NCBI GenBank assembly: GCA_002412715.1 | Contig: DHVP01000048.1 | Location: 72,146 to 136,145, forward strand | Direction: 5' to 3' | DNA: 64,000 nucleotides | Source of the DNA: Deltaproteobacteria bacterium UBA5205 | Lineage (GTDB): Bacteria > Desulfobacterota > Syntrophorhabdia > Syntrophorhabdales > Syntrophorhabdaceae | Shown: positions 15,956 to 24,718 of the stretch, piece after piece | Layout of the letters: every line of letters starts with the position of its first letter | Position numbering within the stretch: position 1 is the first letter of the stretch | The notes under the pieces: generated by a model | What the model was told of the DNA's origin: nothing | The model's input: the letters and a program-made list of their open reading frames with translations, nothing else | Databases searched by the model: none | Program-made: the position numbers and the translations under genes

Positions 15956-16752
15956 ATCTTCAAACCTGCTTTTTCGAGCCTGAACACCTTCAGGGCATTG
16001 GCGGCCGATACATTGCATATTCCCTCGCAAGAAAGACCCTTCAGTTCAGCGATCTTCTTCGCGACCTCGACGATATGCCACGGTTCAACCCGGGAAGCGA
16101 CAGTCGTTTGTGTCGCGATGGAGGGCGCGTCCGTCTCAAGAAGCAACCGGTTAAGAGGCACCCGGCGCGCGCAACGATGGTACTTTTTTGCCGTTTCCCT
16201 CGTCACCGAACCGGAAAAGGAAATGTAGCAGCCAAGGTCAAGAAACCGCTGTGCCACCTCGGCACTCCCTGAAAAGGAATGCATTACAATCTCTATCCGT
16301 CCTTTATACGCTGCGAGGATATCGTAAATCCGGTTGTGCGCTTTCCTGCAGTGGATGAGGACCGGCAGGCCCAATCGCACGGCCATGTCAAGCTGTCCGG
16401 TAAACGTCCGCTCCTGAACCTCCACCGCCGGGGTGCCCGGGGCGAAATCAAGGCCGATCTCACCGACCGCTACCGTTTCCCGGCATCTTAGATAATGCTC
16501 CAGCTCCTCTGTTGTTTCTCCTTCGACAAACCAGGGATGAATACCGAAAGCCGGGAAGATCTCTCCCGGGTAGCGCTGTGCGAGTCGAAGCGTCGTCGGC
16601 AGCGATGCACGGTCATACGCCGGGACAATAAAGGCAATGACACCATTCCCCCGGGACCGTCCCAGAACATCCTCCATCGAAGCTGCAAAGGATGGGTCGT
16701 TGAGATGGCAATGGGTATCGATGAGGATGTTTTTCCCCGTGTGCCCTATCAT
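15952..16752 (-). CDS. tatD: TatD-family metal-dependent hydrolase/DNase
   Basis: The 266-residue TIM-barrel protein has the family metal-binding motifs: DTHCHLND near the N terminus, GEIGLDF in the middle, PVLIHCRKA, HSFSG, and LLLETDAP near the C terminus. TatD enzymes are Mg-dependent nucleases or metallohydrolases of the cytoplasm. It overlaps tcdA by 4 nt and lies downstream of a lytic transglycosylase on the same strand. No good ribosome-binding site precedes the ATG, so a slightly different start is possible. Confidence 0.9.
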   Translation of the reverse strand: MIGHTGKNILIDTHCHLNDPSFAASMEDVLGRSRGNGVIAFIVPAYDRASLPTTLRLAQRYPGEIFPAFGIHPWFVEGETTEELEHYLRCRETVAVGEIGLDFAPGTPAVEVQERTFTGQLDMAVRLGLPVLIHCRKAHNRIYDILAAYKGRIEIVMHSFSGSAEVAQRFLDLGCYISFSGSVTRETAKKYHRCARRVPLNRLLLETDAPSIATQTTVASRVEPWHIVEVAKKIAELKGLSCEGICNVSAANALKVFRLEKAGLKI

Positions 16753-16805
16753 GGAACAAATGTATCATCTTTGAATCGTCAGGCACAAGAGGGTGACGGC
16801 CGCCC

Positions 16806-17603
16806 TTACTTCATCATGGCCTTTGAGTAGGCAAAAACCGCCTTTACATAGCTGTCACAGTGATTGTAGGCATAAACCGCCTGCCATTTTAGTCTCTGAT
16901 CGTCCTTTTCCCAACCATGGCTCTTGAGATAGTTGGCGACACTTGCCACGGCATCACCCATCGTGAGGAGGTCGATCCTGCCGTCCCCGTTGCCGTCGAC
17001 GGCGAACTTCACATAGGAAGAGGGGATAAATTGAGAAATACCGAACGCTCCCGCCCAGGAACCGCGTATCGAAAAGGGATCCCTGTCCTGTTCCTTGCAG
17101 ATAGTCAGAAGCTCGACTACCTCTTTGCGGGCCCATTCCGATCGCCTGTTCTCGACGACCGCCATTGTCACGAGACTGTTCAAGACGGGATAGACGCCCG
17201 TCGCCGCACCGAAATTAGTCTCAACCCGCAGGATGGCCACTACGATCTCTTTCTGGACCCCGTAAGTTTTCTCGGCACTCCTTAAGACATCCCCGTATGC
17301 CGCAAGCATGTTCTTGCCCCTCTTTATCGATCGCTTTGTCAAAAGACCGAATCTCCGGCCAAGATAGTTCATGCCCTTTCCGGTTCGCTTCACAATTTGC
17401 GGGTAGAGTTCAAAACGACCATCGGAGAAGATCTTCGCGAGTTCATCGGACGTGAACCCCTGGCTTTTCAGATCTTCCTGCAGCCTGTCGAGGCTTTCCT
17501 GGTAAAGGGGGTCAATGCCGGCGGCTTCGGCCGGAACGCAAAAAGAGAAAACGAGAAGACTGCAGAGGGCAAGAGTCGATACAATCCTTCCTGATGCTCT
17601 CAC
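16806..17603 (-). CDS. Lytic murein transglycosylase, MltB/SLT_2 family
   Basis: This enzyme cleaves peptidoglycan strands in the periplasm. The 265-residue protein starts at a GTG preceded by GGGAGG. It has a signal peptide (LALCSLLVFSF, ending at PAEA-A) and the MltB core: catalytic glutamate in AILRVETNFGAATG, then ICKEQDRDPFSIRGSWAG, FGISQFIPSSY, and DGNGDGRIDL, a calcium-binding-like EF-hand loop. YAYNHCDSYVKAV closes the domain. It is somewhat shorter than E. coli MltB and lacks its lipobox, so it is probably soluble in the periplasm. Confidence 0.9.
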   Translation of the reverse strand: MRASGRIVSTLALCSLLVFSFCVPAEAAGIDPLYQESLDRLQEDLKSQGFTSDELAKIFSDGRFELYPQIVKRTGKGMNYLGRRFGLLTKRSIKRGKNMLAAYGDVLRSAEKTYGVQKEIVVAILRVETNFGAATGVYPVLNSLVTMAVVENRRSEWARKEVVELLTICKEQDRDPFSIRGSWAGAFGISQFIPSSYVKFAVDGNGDGRIDLLTMGDAVASVANYLKSHGWEKDDQRLKWQAVYAYNHCDSYVKAVFAYSKAMMK

Positions 17604-17660
17604 ATCAGCCCTCCCTGGCAACGAGATGAAAGAGCGGCGAACACTGCCCGCGGACCGCCC

Positions 17661-18392
17661 TTAATTCCTGCCTCCCGCCATCTTTGTAATCATCGAGCGC
17701 AAACCGGCGGAATGATCGTTCTGCACGGACCTGGCTATGAGAATATCCGACGGGTTTACATTCTTGCCATAGTAGGCCTTGTTCAATCCTTCTCTCACGG
17801 CCACGACGGCACCTTCAAGGGAGATCCCGCCATAAAGGCCCTTGGAGCGCGAAAAACTGATGATGTCGGCGCTGAGATTGGCTGTCGAAGCATCAGCACC
17901 GGCGCCGACAGGCCCGACGGCGATACCGACATCGGCACCGAGTTTGACACTGCTTGAAAGAAGCGCCGTCACACCGCGCTCGGTCATCGCCAGGAGGATA
18001 ACCTCAGATGCATCGCCGCCGATCTGTAAACCAAAGCTCGCCTCACCGATGGTATAAAAGGCCGGTCCTGTCCAATCTCCCTTGTGTCTGTCGCGGACCA
18101 GGAGAACGCCGCTTCCTCCGGAAGCGCCTATTATGAAGGCCCCTCTGAGTATCTGCGGCGAAACTAAAATTCCACGCGCGTCTTTCATGAGGCTGCGGAA
18201 GCCTTCCATTTCACTGGCGCCGGCGAAGGATTCCAATGTCATCCGCGCCTTTTCAACGAGCTGTCTTGCCTGAACATTATCATCACCGAAAGCAGGTTGC
18301 GTCACGAGAAGGGACGCGCCGAAGAGCACTGCCATGAGCACGCAAAAACATGCGAAAAACCGAACCGACACAGGAGATATTTCTTTTCTCAT
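17661..18392 (-). CDS. Exported SYLF-domain (Ysc84/DUF500) lipid-binding protein
   Basis: The 243-residue protein has a signal peptide (FFACFCVLMAVLFGASLLV, cleavage near AFG-D) and then the SYLF domain: ARGILVSPQILRGAFIIGASGGSG, WTGPAFYTIGEASFGLQIGG, and FSRSKGLYGGISLEG. SYLF proteins bind phosphoinositide-like lipids in eukaryotes; bacterial exported members are poorly understood. The ATG at 18392 is chosen over a GTG five codons upstream because GGAGG sits at the proper distance. It has its own promoter with a dyad in the spacer, so it is probably regulated separately from the transglycosylase downstream. Confidence 0.88.
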   Translation of the reverse strand: MRKEISPVSVRFFACFCVLMAVLFGASLLVTQPAFGDDNVQARQLVEKARMTLESFAGASEMEGFRSLMKDARGILVSPQILRGAFIIGASGGSGVLLVRDRHKGDWTGPAFYTIGEASFGLQIGGDASEVILLAMTERGVTALLSSSVKLGADVGIAVGPVGAGADASTANLSADIISFSRSKGLYGGISLEGAVVAVREGLNKAYYGKNVNPSDILIARSVQNDHSAGLRSMITKMAGGRN

Positions 18393-18439
18393 CAAGTATT
18401 CCTCCACACCCGTTCTCTAAAGGGACTTCATTCCCTAAC

Positions 18440-18468
18440 ATGGTAAAGGAATACTTTTTCCTTGTCAA
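18440..18468 (-). promoter_or_regulatory. Promoter of the SYLF gene with dyad in the spacer
   Basis: On the minus strand, TTGACA (18463-18468) and TACCAT (18440-18445) are 17 bp apart. The spacer contains the dyad AAGGAA-N6-TTCCTT (18446-18463), and AGGGA-N6-TCCCT follows the -10. The first is a candidate operator for an unknown regulator. Confidence 0.6.
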
Positions 18469-18648
18469 TGCCGGTAAACCGTTTTATGATAGCCTTATAC
18501 ATCGGGGTTCCCTTAAAGGGACGGGTCAATCTCTGCCTCCTGGTATTTATCTCTTTCTCCTCCCATGTTTCACGGGATAGACCATTCGGGACGCACTATC
18601 TCGCTTGAAATATGAAAACGCGGTTTAACCCGAAGGGAGGTATCGGCC

Positions 18649-18918
18649 ATGAACGGCATTAAGCTGTACGTAGGCAACCTGAGTTATTCCGTGACGAGCG
18701 AACGTTTACGGGAATTGTTCGCCGGCTACGGGGAAGTCGGGGAAGTACGGGTCATTGAGGGAAAAGGTTTCGGATTTGTCGAAATGGCGGCAAAGGATGA
18801 CGCCGAAAAAGCAAAACAGGCTTTGAACGGGATGGATTTCGAGGGCAGAACCCTTCGGATCGATGAAGCCCGTCCGCAGAAGGAAAAACCAAGGGGAAGG
18901 GGACCGCGCAGGTACTAG
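18649..18918 (+). CDS. Small RRM-type RNA-binding protein
   Basis: The 89-residue protein is a single RNA-recognition motif with RNP2 (KLYVGNLS, residues 5-12) and RNP1 (KGFGFVEM, residues 43-50), followed by a basic tail (EKPRGRGPRRY). Such small RRM proteins occur in cyanobacteria, Bacteroidetes and Deltaproteobacteria and are thought to act as RNA chaperones, often under cold stress. GGGAGG precedes the ATG. RNP1 here is shorter than usual because the loop before it is reduced (VIEGKGFG). It is followed at 65 nt by a peptidyl-prolyl isomerase gene on the same strand. Confidence 0.93.
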   Translation: MNGIKLYVGNLSYSVTSERLRELFAGYGEVGEVRVIEGKGFGFVEMAAKDDAEKAKQALNGMDFEGRTLRIDEARPQKEKPRGRGPRRY

Positions 18919-18983
18919 GGACCGGCGCCGTTATGGGAATGCAGCAGGAGTGGTGGAAAACGACACACACTATGGAGGCTGCA

Positions 18984-19412
18984 ATGACATCAGCAAAAAC
19001 GGGCGATACCGTCAGGGTTCATTATACCGGAACGCTTTCGGACGGGACAGTATTCGATTCATCCCGTGACCGGGAACCCCTGGAATTCACGATTGGCCGT
19101 AATATGGTCATACCGGGATTCGAAAACGGCATCGTCGGGATGAACGAAGGGGATTCGAAAACAATACCCATCCCCGCCGGGGAAGCCTACGGTGAATACA
19201 ACGAAAACCTCGTTGCCGTTGTTCCCCGTTCACAGGTGCCCCCCGAGTTGGAACTCTCGCTCGGGATGATCCTCCAGGTCCGCTCTCCCGAGGGCGATCT
19301 CGCCCGGGCCATGGTGAGGGACATAGCAGAGACCGAGGTCACCCTTGACCTGAATCATCCGCTGGCAGGCCAGGACCTTGTCTTCGAGGTAGAACTCGTA
19401 AAGATCCTTTAA
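18984..19412 (+). CDS. FKBP/SlyD-type peptidyl-prolyl cis-trans isomerase (first of a pair)
   Basis: The 142-residue protein has the FKBP core: VRVHYTGTLSDGTVFDSS, then VIPGFENGIVGM, then YGEYNENLVAVV with the inserted chaperone flap (residues 70-120) that is typical of SlyD, and TLDLNHPLAGQDLVFEVEL. It catalyses proline isomerisation and acts as a chaperone in the cytoplasm. There is no SlyD-type histidine tail. The ATG at 18984 follows GGAGG; ATGs further upstream lack such a site. A paralogue lies about 300 bases downstream. Confidence 0.92.
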   Translation: MTSAKTGDTVRVHYTGTLSDGTVFDSSRDREPLEFTIGRNMVIPGFENGIVGMNEGDSKTIPIPAGEAYGEYNENLVAVVPRSQVPPELELSLGMILQVRSPEGDLARAMVRDIAETEVTLDLNHPLAGQDLVFEVELVKIL

Positions 19413-19420
19413 AAACAACC

Positions 19421-19469
19421 GTCGTCAATAAAAGAAGGGACCATGGGAGTCCTTTCTTTTTTTGACGAC
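19421..19469 (+). terminator. Intrinsic terminator after the first FKBP gene
   Basis: The outer arms GTCGTCAA and TTGACGAC, with inner AAAGAAGGGAC and GTCCTTTCTTT, form a long hairpin that contains a T-run in its 3' arm. It lies 9 nt after the stop codon. Confidence 0.7.
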
Positions 19470-19500
19470 GGTTTCATATTTCAAAAACAATCCTATCGAC

Positions 19501-19530
19501 GAACCCGTCCATCTTTTTGCGGACGGGTTC
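19501..19530. terminator. Second hairpin in the gap between the FKBP genes
   Basis: Perfect 10-bp arms GAACCCGTCC (19501-19510) and GGACGGGTTC (19521-19530) enclose a 10-nt loop and are followed by TTGCCTTTCC. Together with the terminator at 19421 it separates the two FKBP genes into two units. Confidence 0.6.
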
Positions 19531-19541
19531 TTGCCTTTCCG

Positions 19542-19568
19542 CGAAATCCGAAACACGAAACCCGCAAC
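19542..19568. repeat. GAAACCTGAAAC-type repeat between the FKBP genes
   Basis: The words CGAAATCCGAAACACGAAAC appear just after the second hairpin. The rest of the 300-base gap up to 19716 shows no gene; a possible promoter region near 19600-19690 is AT-rich without a clear consensus. Confidence 0.4.
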
Positions 19569-19715
19569 TATCTTCAAACCGGGATTGACTTCCTCAGCAC
19601 AATTGAGTTAGAAAAAAGTATCATTACAGGGACGACGTTTGGCGATGCTTTTGAAGGTGCGCGGCGGTTTTTTTTGTAAGCACCTGCCAGGGCTCACCGG
19701 GATGGAGGCGAGAAA

Positions 19716-20156
19716 ATGCGGGCTAAGACCAATGATAAGGTAAAGGTCCATTACAAAGGCTCCTTGAGAGACGGTACCGTCTTCGATTCATCTCTCGGCA
19801 AGGACCCCTTCGTTTTCGTTATCGGTGAAGGATCGGTTATTCCGGGGTTCGAGAAGAGTGTCGTCGGCATGTGCGCCGGTGATACCAAGATTATCACGCT
19901 CCCGCCGGAAGAAGGTTACGGCCTTCACAGAGAAGAGCTCTGTGCCGTGGTCACTCGTTCGCGAATACCGGACACAATCAATCTGCGGCAGGGGATGAAG
20001 CTCGAAGTCCAGTCATCGAGCGGAAGTTCCGCCCAGGCCGTTGTCCTTCGGGTGACCGATTCCGACGTCACCCTCGATCTCAATCATCCCCTGGCGGGAA
20101 AAGAGCTCGTATTCGAGCTGGAATTGATCGAAATACTTAAGACAAGCCAACTTTGA
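19716..20156 (+). CDS. FKBP/SlyD-type peptidyl-prolyl cis-trans isomerase (second of a pair)
   Basis: The 146-residue protein is a paralogue of the one at 18984, with the same layout: VKVHYKGSLRDGTVFDSS, VIPGFEKSVVGM, YGLHREELCAVV, and TLDLNHPLAGKELVFELELIEIL. Divergence from its neighbour is substantial, so the duplication is old. It carries two cysteines in the flap region that the first copy lacks. GGAGG occurs about 11 nt before the ATG. The gene ends at a palindromic repeat that separates it from the convergent fdhA. Confidence 0.92.
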   Translation: MRAKTNDKVKVHYKGSLRDGTVFDSSLGKDPFVFVIGEGSVIPGFEKSVVGMCAGDTKIITLPPEEGYGLHREELCAVVTRSRIPDTINLRQGMKLEVQSSSGSSAQAVVLRVTDSDVTLDLNHPLAGKELVFELELIEILKTSQL

Positions 20157-20183
20157 TTCAGTGCCGGATTCTTCTAGAAAAAA

Positions 20184-20221
20184 ATAGGTCCCATAAGTCA
20201 TATACGACCTATAGGACCTAT
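20184..20221. repeat. ATAGGTCC-family intergenic palindrome, copy 1 (fkbp/fdhA junction)
   Basis: The arms ATAGGTCC-CATAAGTC and GAC-CTATAGGACCTAT pair around ATATAC. It lies between two convergent genes and is followed by a T-run (CTTTTTTG), so it can act as a bidirectional terminator. Relatives: 24634, 38866, 41531 and 53856. Confidence 0.8.
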
Positions 20222-20238
20222 CAAAAGACTTTTTTGTT

Positions 20239-22938
20239 TTATGCTTGTATCTTCTCCACCCTGCAGGCACAGACCTTGTATTCCGGTATCTTGCATCCCG
20301 GGTCAAGGCAGTCGACGGTAAGTCTATTGGCGCAGGATTCGTAAAAGTGGAAGGGTATGAAGACCACGTTGGCCTTGGACCGCCCCGCGACTCTCGCCTT
20401 TATCCTGATGCTGCCTCGCCGTGTTGAAACAGAAACGACCTCGCCGTCATTTATGTTGAGGTTGATCGCGTCATTGGGATGGACCTCCACGAAACCCTCC
20501 GGAGCAGTCTCTTCGAGGACCTTGGAATTTCGCGACATCGTTCCCGTATGGAACTGGGGAAGAACCCGGCCCGTCGTGAGCACGAGGGGATACTCCCTGT
20601 CCGTTTCCTCGTAGGGTGCGGTATATTCAACACCCGTAAAAAGCCCCTTGCCCCGTGAGAAATTCTCCCGGTGAAGAACCTGTGTCCCCGGGTGTTCCTT
20701 TGTCGGACAAGGCCACTGGATGAGTTCTTTTTCAATGCGGTCATAGGTGATCCCGGCGTAGGACGGTGTCACCTTTCTTATTTCCGCGAAGATGTCCCTG
20801 GCATTCTCGTATTCCCAATTCGCTCCCATGCGGTTTGCTATCTGCATGGTAATCCACCAGTCGTCTCTTACAAGCGGCGCCGGATCGAGGACGCGGTGCA
20901 TCGGCTGGACGCGGCGCTCCGTATTTGTGGCCGTGCCCTCTTTCTCGAGGAACGCGCAGGAAGGAAGGACCACATGAGCATACTGTGCCGTCTCGGTGAG
21001 GAAGATATCCTGCACAACGAGGAGTTCCAGGTTTTCCAGGGCCTCTATGACATGCTGCTGGTTCGGGTCGGACATGACGGGGTTTTCCCCCATGATGTAC
21101 ATGCCTTTTATTTCACCCGCGTGTGCGGCGTTCATCATCTCCACGAGGGTAAGGCCCGGTTTCATTGAAAGGTCTTTCGCACCCCAGGCCGCTTCGAATT
21201 TCTTCTTGTTGTCCTCATTCGCGACGGGCTGATAAGCGGGATATGTCGCAGGCAGGGCTCCCATATCGCAGGCCCCCTGAACATTGTTCTGACCGCGAAG
21301 AGGATTGACCCCCCCGCCTTCAACGCCCATGTTGCCCAGGAGCATCTGGAGATTGGCCGTCGACTTGACGCCGTTCACGCCCGAGACAAACTGGGTTATG
21401 CCCATCGAATAGTAGAGCGCCATGGGTTTCATCGATGCCATGAGGCGCGCCGCCGCTACGATGTCTTCGGGATTGTCGAGGCCGCAAATCTCCGCCACAT
21501 AAGAAGGCGTGTATTTCTCGACCGTATTCTTGAGATCTTCGAACCCCTCGGTGCGCGTATCCACGAAGGTCTTGTCATAGAGGCTTTCCTTGATGATGAC
21601 ATGCATGAAGCCGTTGAGGATGGCGATATTTGTCCCCGGCCTGATGGGGAAAAAGTAGTCGGCAAACTTCGCAAGCTCTATCCGGCGAGGATCGACAACC
21701 ACAAGCTGCTTCTTGTTGTTCTGAACCTCGTTCTTAATCATGGAACCGATAACAGGATGGTTTTCGGTGGTGTTGGAGCCGATTATAAGGTACCCGGCGG
21801 ATTGAGGAATCTCGCGGATGGAATTCGTCATTGCTCCGGAACCGAAAACTGTCGCCAGACCGGCGACGGTTGAGCTGTGTCAGAGACGGGCGCAATGGTC
21901 CACGTTGTTAGTGCCTATGACCCCCCGCATCAATTTCTGCACGAGGTAGTTTTCTTCGTTCGTGCATTTCGCGGACGACAAGGCGGCGATGGCATCGGGA
22001 CCACTTTTGTCCTTGATTCCTTTCATCCTGTCAGCCACAAAATCGAGGGCCTCGTCCCAGCCGACCTCTACAAACTGCCCGTCTTTTTTCATGAGAGGAT
22101 TTGTGAGTCTTTTCGGGCTCTGGACGAAGTCAAATCCAAACCTGCCCTTTATGCAGAGGTGCCCTTTATTCGGGCCGTCGTCATTTCCCCTGGTTTTAAC
22201 GAGGAGACCTTCCTTATTCTTGTAGAAATCGATCTTGCAGCCTACTCCGCAGTATATACAGATGCTCGATTCCTTCTCGAGTTCCCAGTTGAGCCCGGTG
22301 CCAAGCACCGGCTGGAATGTGAGCGCTCCCGTGGGGCATAACTGAACGCACGCCCCGCACTTGACGCAGCTCGATTCACCGATCCTTCTATCGTCGTCGG
22401 CTATGAGATGCGTCTGGCTTCCACGCTCGGTGAAACCCCAGACATTGGATACCTGCACTTCCTTGCAGGCCCTGATACACCTGCCGCAAAGGATGCACCG
22501 GTTTTCATTTCTCTTGATGGCGTTGCTGGTAACGTAATCGACTTCCCGGGGGTTTCGTGGAAAATCCTCATCGGACTTCTCCACATTGTACATCTTGACA
22601 TATTTTTGAAGCTCGCAGTCGCCGTCGGCATCACAATAAAGACAGTTATGTTCGCCCTCCAGCAGCAACAAACCGAGGAGCCACCGCCGGATGCCTTTGA
22701 GCCCGTCATCTTCCGTAACAACACTCATGCCGTCCATGGCGAATTCCGTGCAGGATGTCTTCAGCATCCTGCCGTCGATCCTCACCAGGCACAGTCGGCA
22801 GGCGCCTGTTTTGCTCAGTTTGGGATGATAACACAGGTGAGGTATGTCAATTCCGTTGTCCCGGGCCACTTCCATAATGGTCTGACCCCGCTCTCCAAAA
22901 ACCTCTTTTCCGTCAATAGTGATCCTGATCTTCTCCAT
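20239..22938 (-). CDS. fdhA: Selenocysteine-containing formate dehydrogenase, catalytic subunit
   Basis: The enzyme interconverts formate and CO2 at a molybdenum or tungsten bis-pterin centre. The 899-residue chain appears as two open frames because the codon at 21882-21880 is TGA. Reading it as selenocysteine (residue 353) gives NVDHCARL-U-HSSTVAGL, the exact active-site context of Sec-type formate dehydrogenases, and a SECIS-like hairpin follows. Domains: NuoG-like [2Fe-2S] (CYHPKLSKTGACRLC), His-Cys motif HNCLYCDADGDC, two ferredoxin motifs (CILCGRCIRACKE and CVKCGACVQLCPTGAL), the pterin-site [4Fe-4S] CIYCGVGC, and the molybdopterin domains. The start at 22938 fits the family; an ATG at 22974 is also possible. 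No fdhB-like partner is adjacent. Confidence 0.93.
21845..21882 (-). promoter_or_regulatory. Selenocysteine codon and SECIS element of fdhA
   Basis: On the minus strand, TGA (21882-21880) is followed after 12 nt by the hairpin GTCGCC-GGTCT-GGCGAC (21867-21851). The GGTCT loop is the loop of the E. coli fdhF SECIS that SelB binds, and the distance from the TGA is correct. This is strong direct evidence for recoding. Confidence 0.9.
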
Positions 22939-23277
22939 TAAACAGACCCCCGTTTTATTTAATCGATTTAACATTGTTGCTCCGATACAATTTTATGCTA
23001 AAACAATTTATTCTATACCTTTACAGCGCTTTTTTCCAAAAGAAAAACCTTCATATCGTGACCTTCCAGAGACGCTCGCCGCCTGCCAGAGAATATAAAC
23101 ACTCAAAGGGAATAATAATCCATAAAAAGAACTAAAATATTTCATGGGATGCCGAATATTTTCTTGTCCTGCCTGCAACATTTTTTCTGAGTCGCAAGCA
23201 ATCCTGTCCGTACTCGCTGATGGACCAGGCTGTTCTTCCCGCTTGACTGTTACCTCATGATGTGAAACATTCTAGGA
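22939..23277. other. Intergenic region upstream of fdhA and the YihY gene
   Basis: These 339 bases between divergent genes are AT-rich and hold no gene. On the minus strand I see a GG-N10-GC arrangement (CTGGCAGG-N4-GAGCG near 23070-23090), a poor sigma-54 match, and ATAAAATTG-like -10 candidates near 22990, none convincing. The fdhA promoter must be here but cannot be placed with confidence. Confidence 0.4.
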
Positions 23278-24594
23278 GTGACAGCGAAAATCATCCATTT
23301 TGTCCGAAGCGGCGTATGGGAGATGAAAATCGGAAATCTTCCCTTCTTCAAGGCCTCACTGGTCCGTATTGCCAGGGTTATCCTCATGGCAGCCCGCAAG
23401 TTCGACATGGACGGTTGTCAGCGCAACGCAACGGTACTTACGTATTATTCATTACTCAACATCGTTCCCCTTTTTGCGGTGATATTCGCCATCGCCAAGG
23501 GGTTCGGGCTGGAAAAGCTGGTGGTACGACAGATAATCCAGCTTGCAAATGATGCGAACTGGCAGGCAGACGTCACCACGAGGATCATAGGGTTTTCCCG
23601 ATCCCTTCTGGCCCACACACGAGGAGAACTTATTGCGGGCGTCGGCGTCGTTATTCTCTTCTGGACCGTAATCTCAATACTGGGAAAGATCGAAAATAGC
23701 TTTAACACCATCTGGGAGGCCAGGCAGTCCCGCACGATCACCCGGAAATTCACCGATTATTTGTCAATGATGGTCCTCGGCCCTGTCCTGTTTGCGTTGT
23801 GGAGCAGCGTGAACGTGCTGGTTGTCAGCGAACTGAGGGGTTTTATGAGTGATATCAGCTTCATTGGCCCCGTAACCCTTCTGATGCTTAAGCTATTGCC
23901 CTACCTTTCCATCTGGATCCTGCTCCTGGTTCTTTACCTGGTCATGCCCAATACAAGAGTGCCGGTCAGGTCCGCCGCTACAGCCGCACTCGCTGCGGGC
24001 ATACTCATTCAGATAGTCCAGTGGGTCTATATCAGGTTCCAGATAGGTATTTCCACGCAAAGCGCCATCTATGGCAGTTTTGCCGCCATCCCTCTTTTTC
24101 TGGCGTGGCTCCAGGTAAGCTGGTATATCGTCTTGTTGGGAGCCGAGATCGCCCACGCCGGAGATAACTATGAAACATACGGTTTCCATCCCGATTATTC
24201 CCGTGTCGGCGAGGCAAAACGCCGCCTGCTCATGCTCAGGATCTTTCACCTTCTCGTAAAGAGATTTGAGGGCGGACAAAAACCCGTAACGGCTGGAGAC
24301 GTGGCAAAAATACTTCAAATTCCCGAGCGTTTCGTGAAACAAATCCTCGCCGATCTCGTGGAAGTGGACCTTGTGTCGGAGATAACAAGGGGGGGGCGCA
24401 CGGAATCCCGCTTTCAGCCTGCGAGGGCAATCGACGATATAACGATCAAACAAGCTCTGGACGCTTACGAGAAAAACGAGCCGGCCCGGGCAGTTCCCGA
24501 CGGCCAGGAAAGCGACAAACTGCTGCTCTCTCTGAATGCACTCTTCGAGACCATGGAAAAATCACCGGCAAATGTGAAGTTGAAGGAAATATAG
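23278..24594 (+). CDS. YihY/BrkB-family inner-membrane protein
   Basis: The protein (438 residues from the GTG at 23278) has the family pattern: an N-terminal RNATVLTYYSLLNIVPLFAV segment, ELIAGVGVVILFWTVISILGKIENSFNTIWEA, a PYLSIWILLLVLYLVMPNTRVP helix pair and YGSFAAIPLFLAWLQVSWYIVLLGAEIAHA. Six membrane helices are expected. Residues 320-400 form a cytoplasmic tail with a winged-helix-like pattern (PVTAGDVAKILQIPERFVKQILADLVEVDLV), as in many members once annotated as ribonuclease BN. The true function is unknown. The start is uncertain: AGGAG touches the GTG directly, and an ATG at 23323 is an alternative. Confidence 0.88.
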   Translation: MTAKIIHFVRSGVWEMKIGNLPFFKASLVRIARVILMAARKFDMDGCQRNATVLTYYSLLNIVPLFAVIFAIAKGFGLEKLVVRQIIQLANDANWQADVTTRIIGFSRSLLAHTRGELIAGVGVVILFWTVISILGKIENSFNTIWEARQSRTITRKFTDYLSMMVLGPVLFALWSSVNVLVVSELRGFMSDISFIGPVTLLMLKLLPYLSIWILLLVLYLVMPNTRVPVRSAATAALAAGILIQIVQWVYIRFQIGISTQSAIYGSFAAIPLFLAWLQVSWYIVLLGAEIAHAGDNYETYGFHPDYSRVGEAKRRLLMLRIFHLLVKRFEGGQKPVTAGDVAKILQIPERFVKQILADLVEVDLVSEITRGGRTESRFQPARAIDDITIKQALDAYEKNEPARAVPDGQESDKLLLSLNALFETMEKSPANVKLKEI

Positions 24595-24633
24595 TAAAAT
24601 AGGGACCAGGGATCAGGAATTGGACTCGGCTTT

Positions 24634-24667
24634 GTCCTATAGGTCATATAGGACTTATGGGACCTAT
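24634..24667. repeat. ATAGGTCC-family intergenic palindrome, copy 2
   Basis: GTCCTATAGGTC and GGACTTATGGGACC flank ATATA, followed by TATTAAAAAAAC. Unlike most other copies it lies between two genes in the same direction (yihY-like and nrdJ). Confidence 0.7.
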
Positions 24668-24718
24668 TAAAAAAACAGGATGGTGTGGCTACGTACTATG
24701 TAAATTAAGAGGTGAGGT

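Noticed and set aside
20239..22974. Two separate genes or a pseudogene at fdhA
   Set aside because: The junction is a single TGA in the exact Sec context with a SECIS hairpin, and the frame is continuous on both sides.
24595..24718. Cobalamin riboswitch before nrdJ
   Set aside because: The short gap is occupied by a palindromic repeat and contains no B12-box-like sequence.
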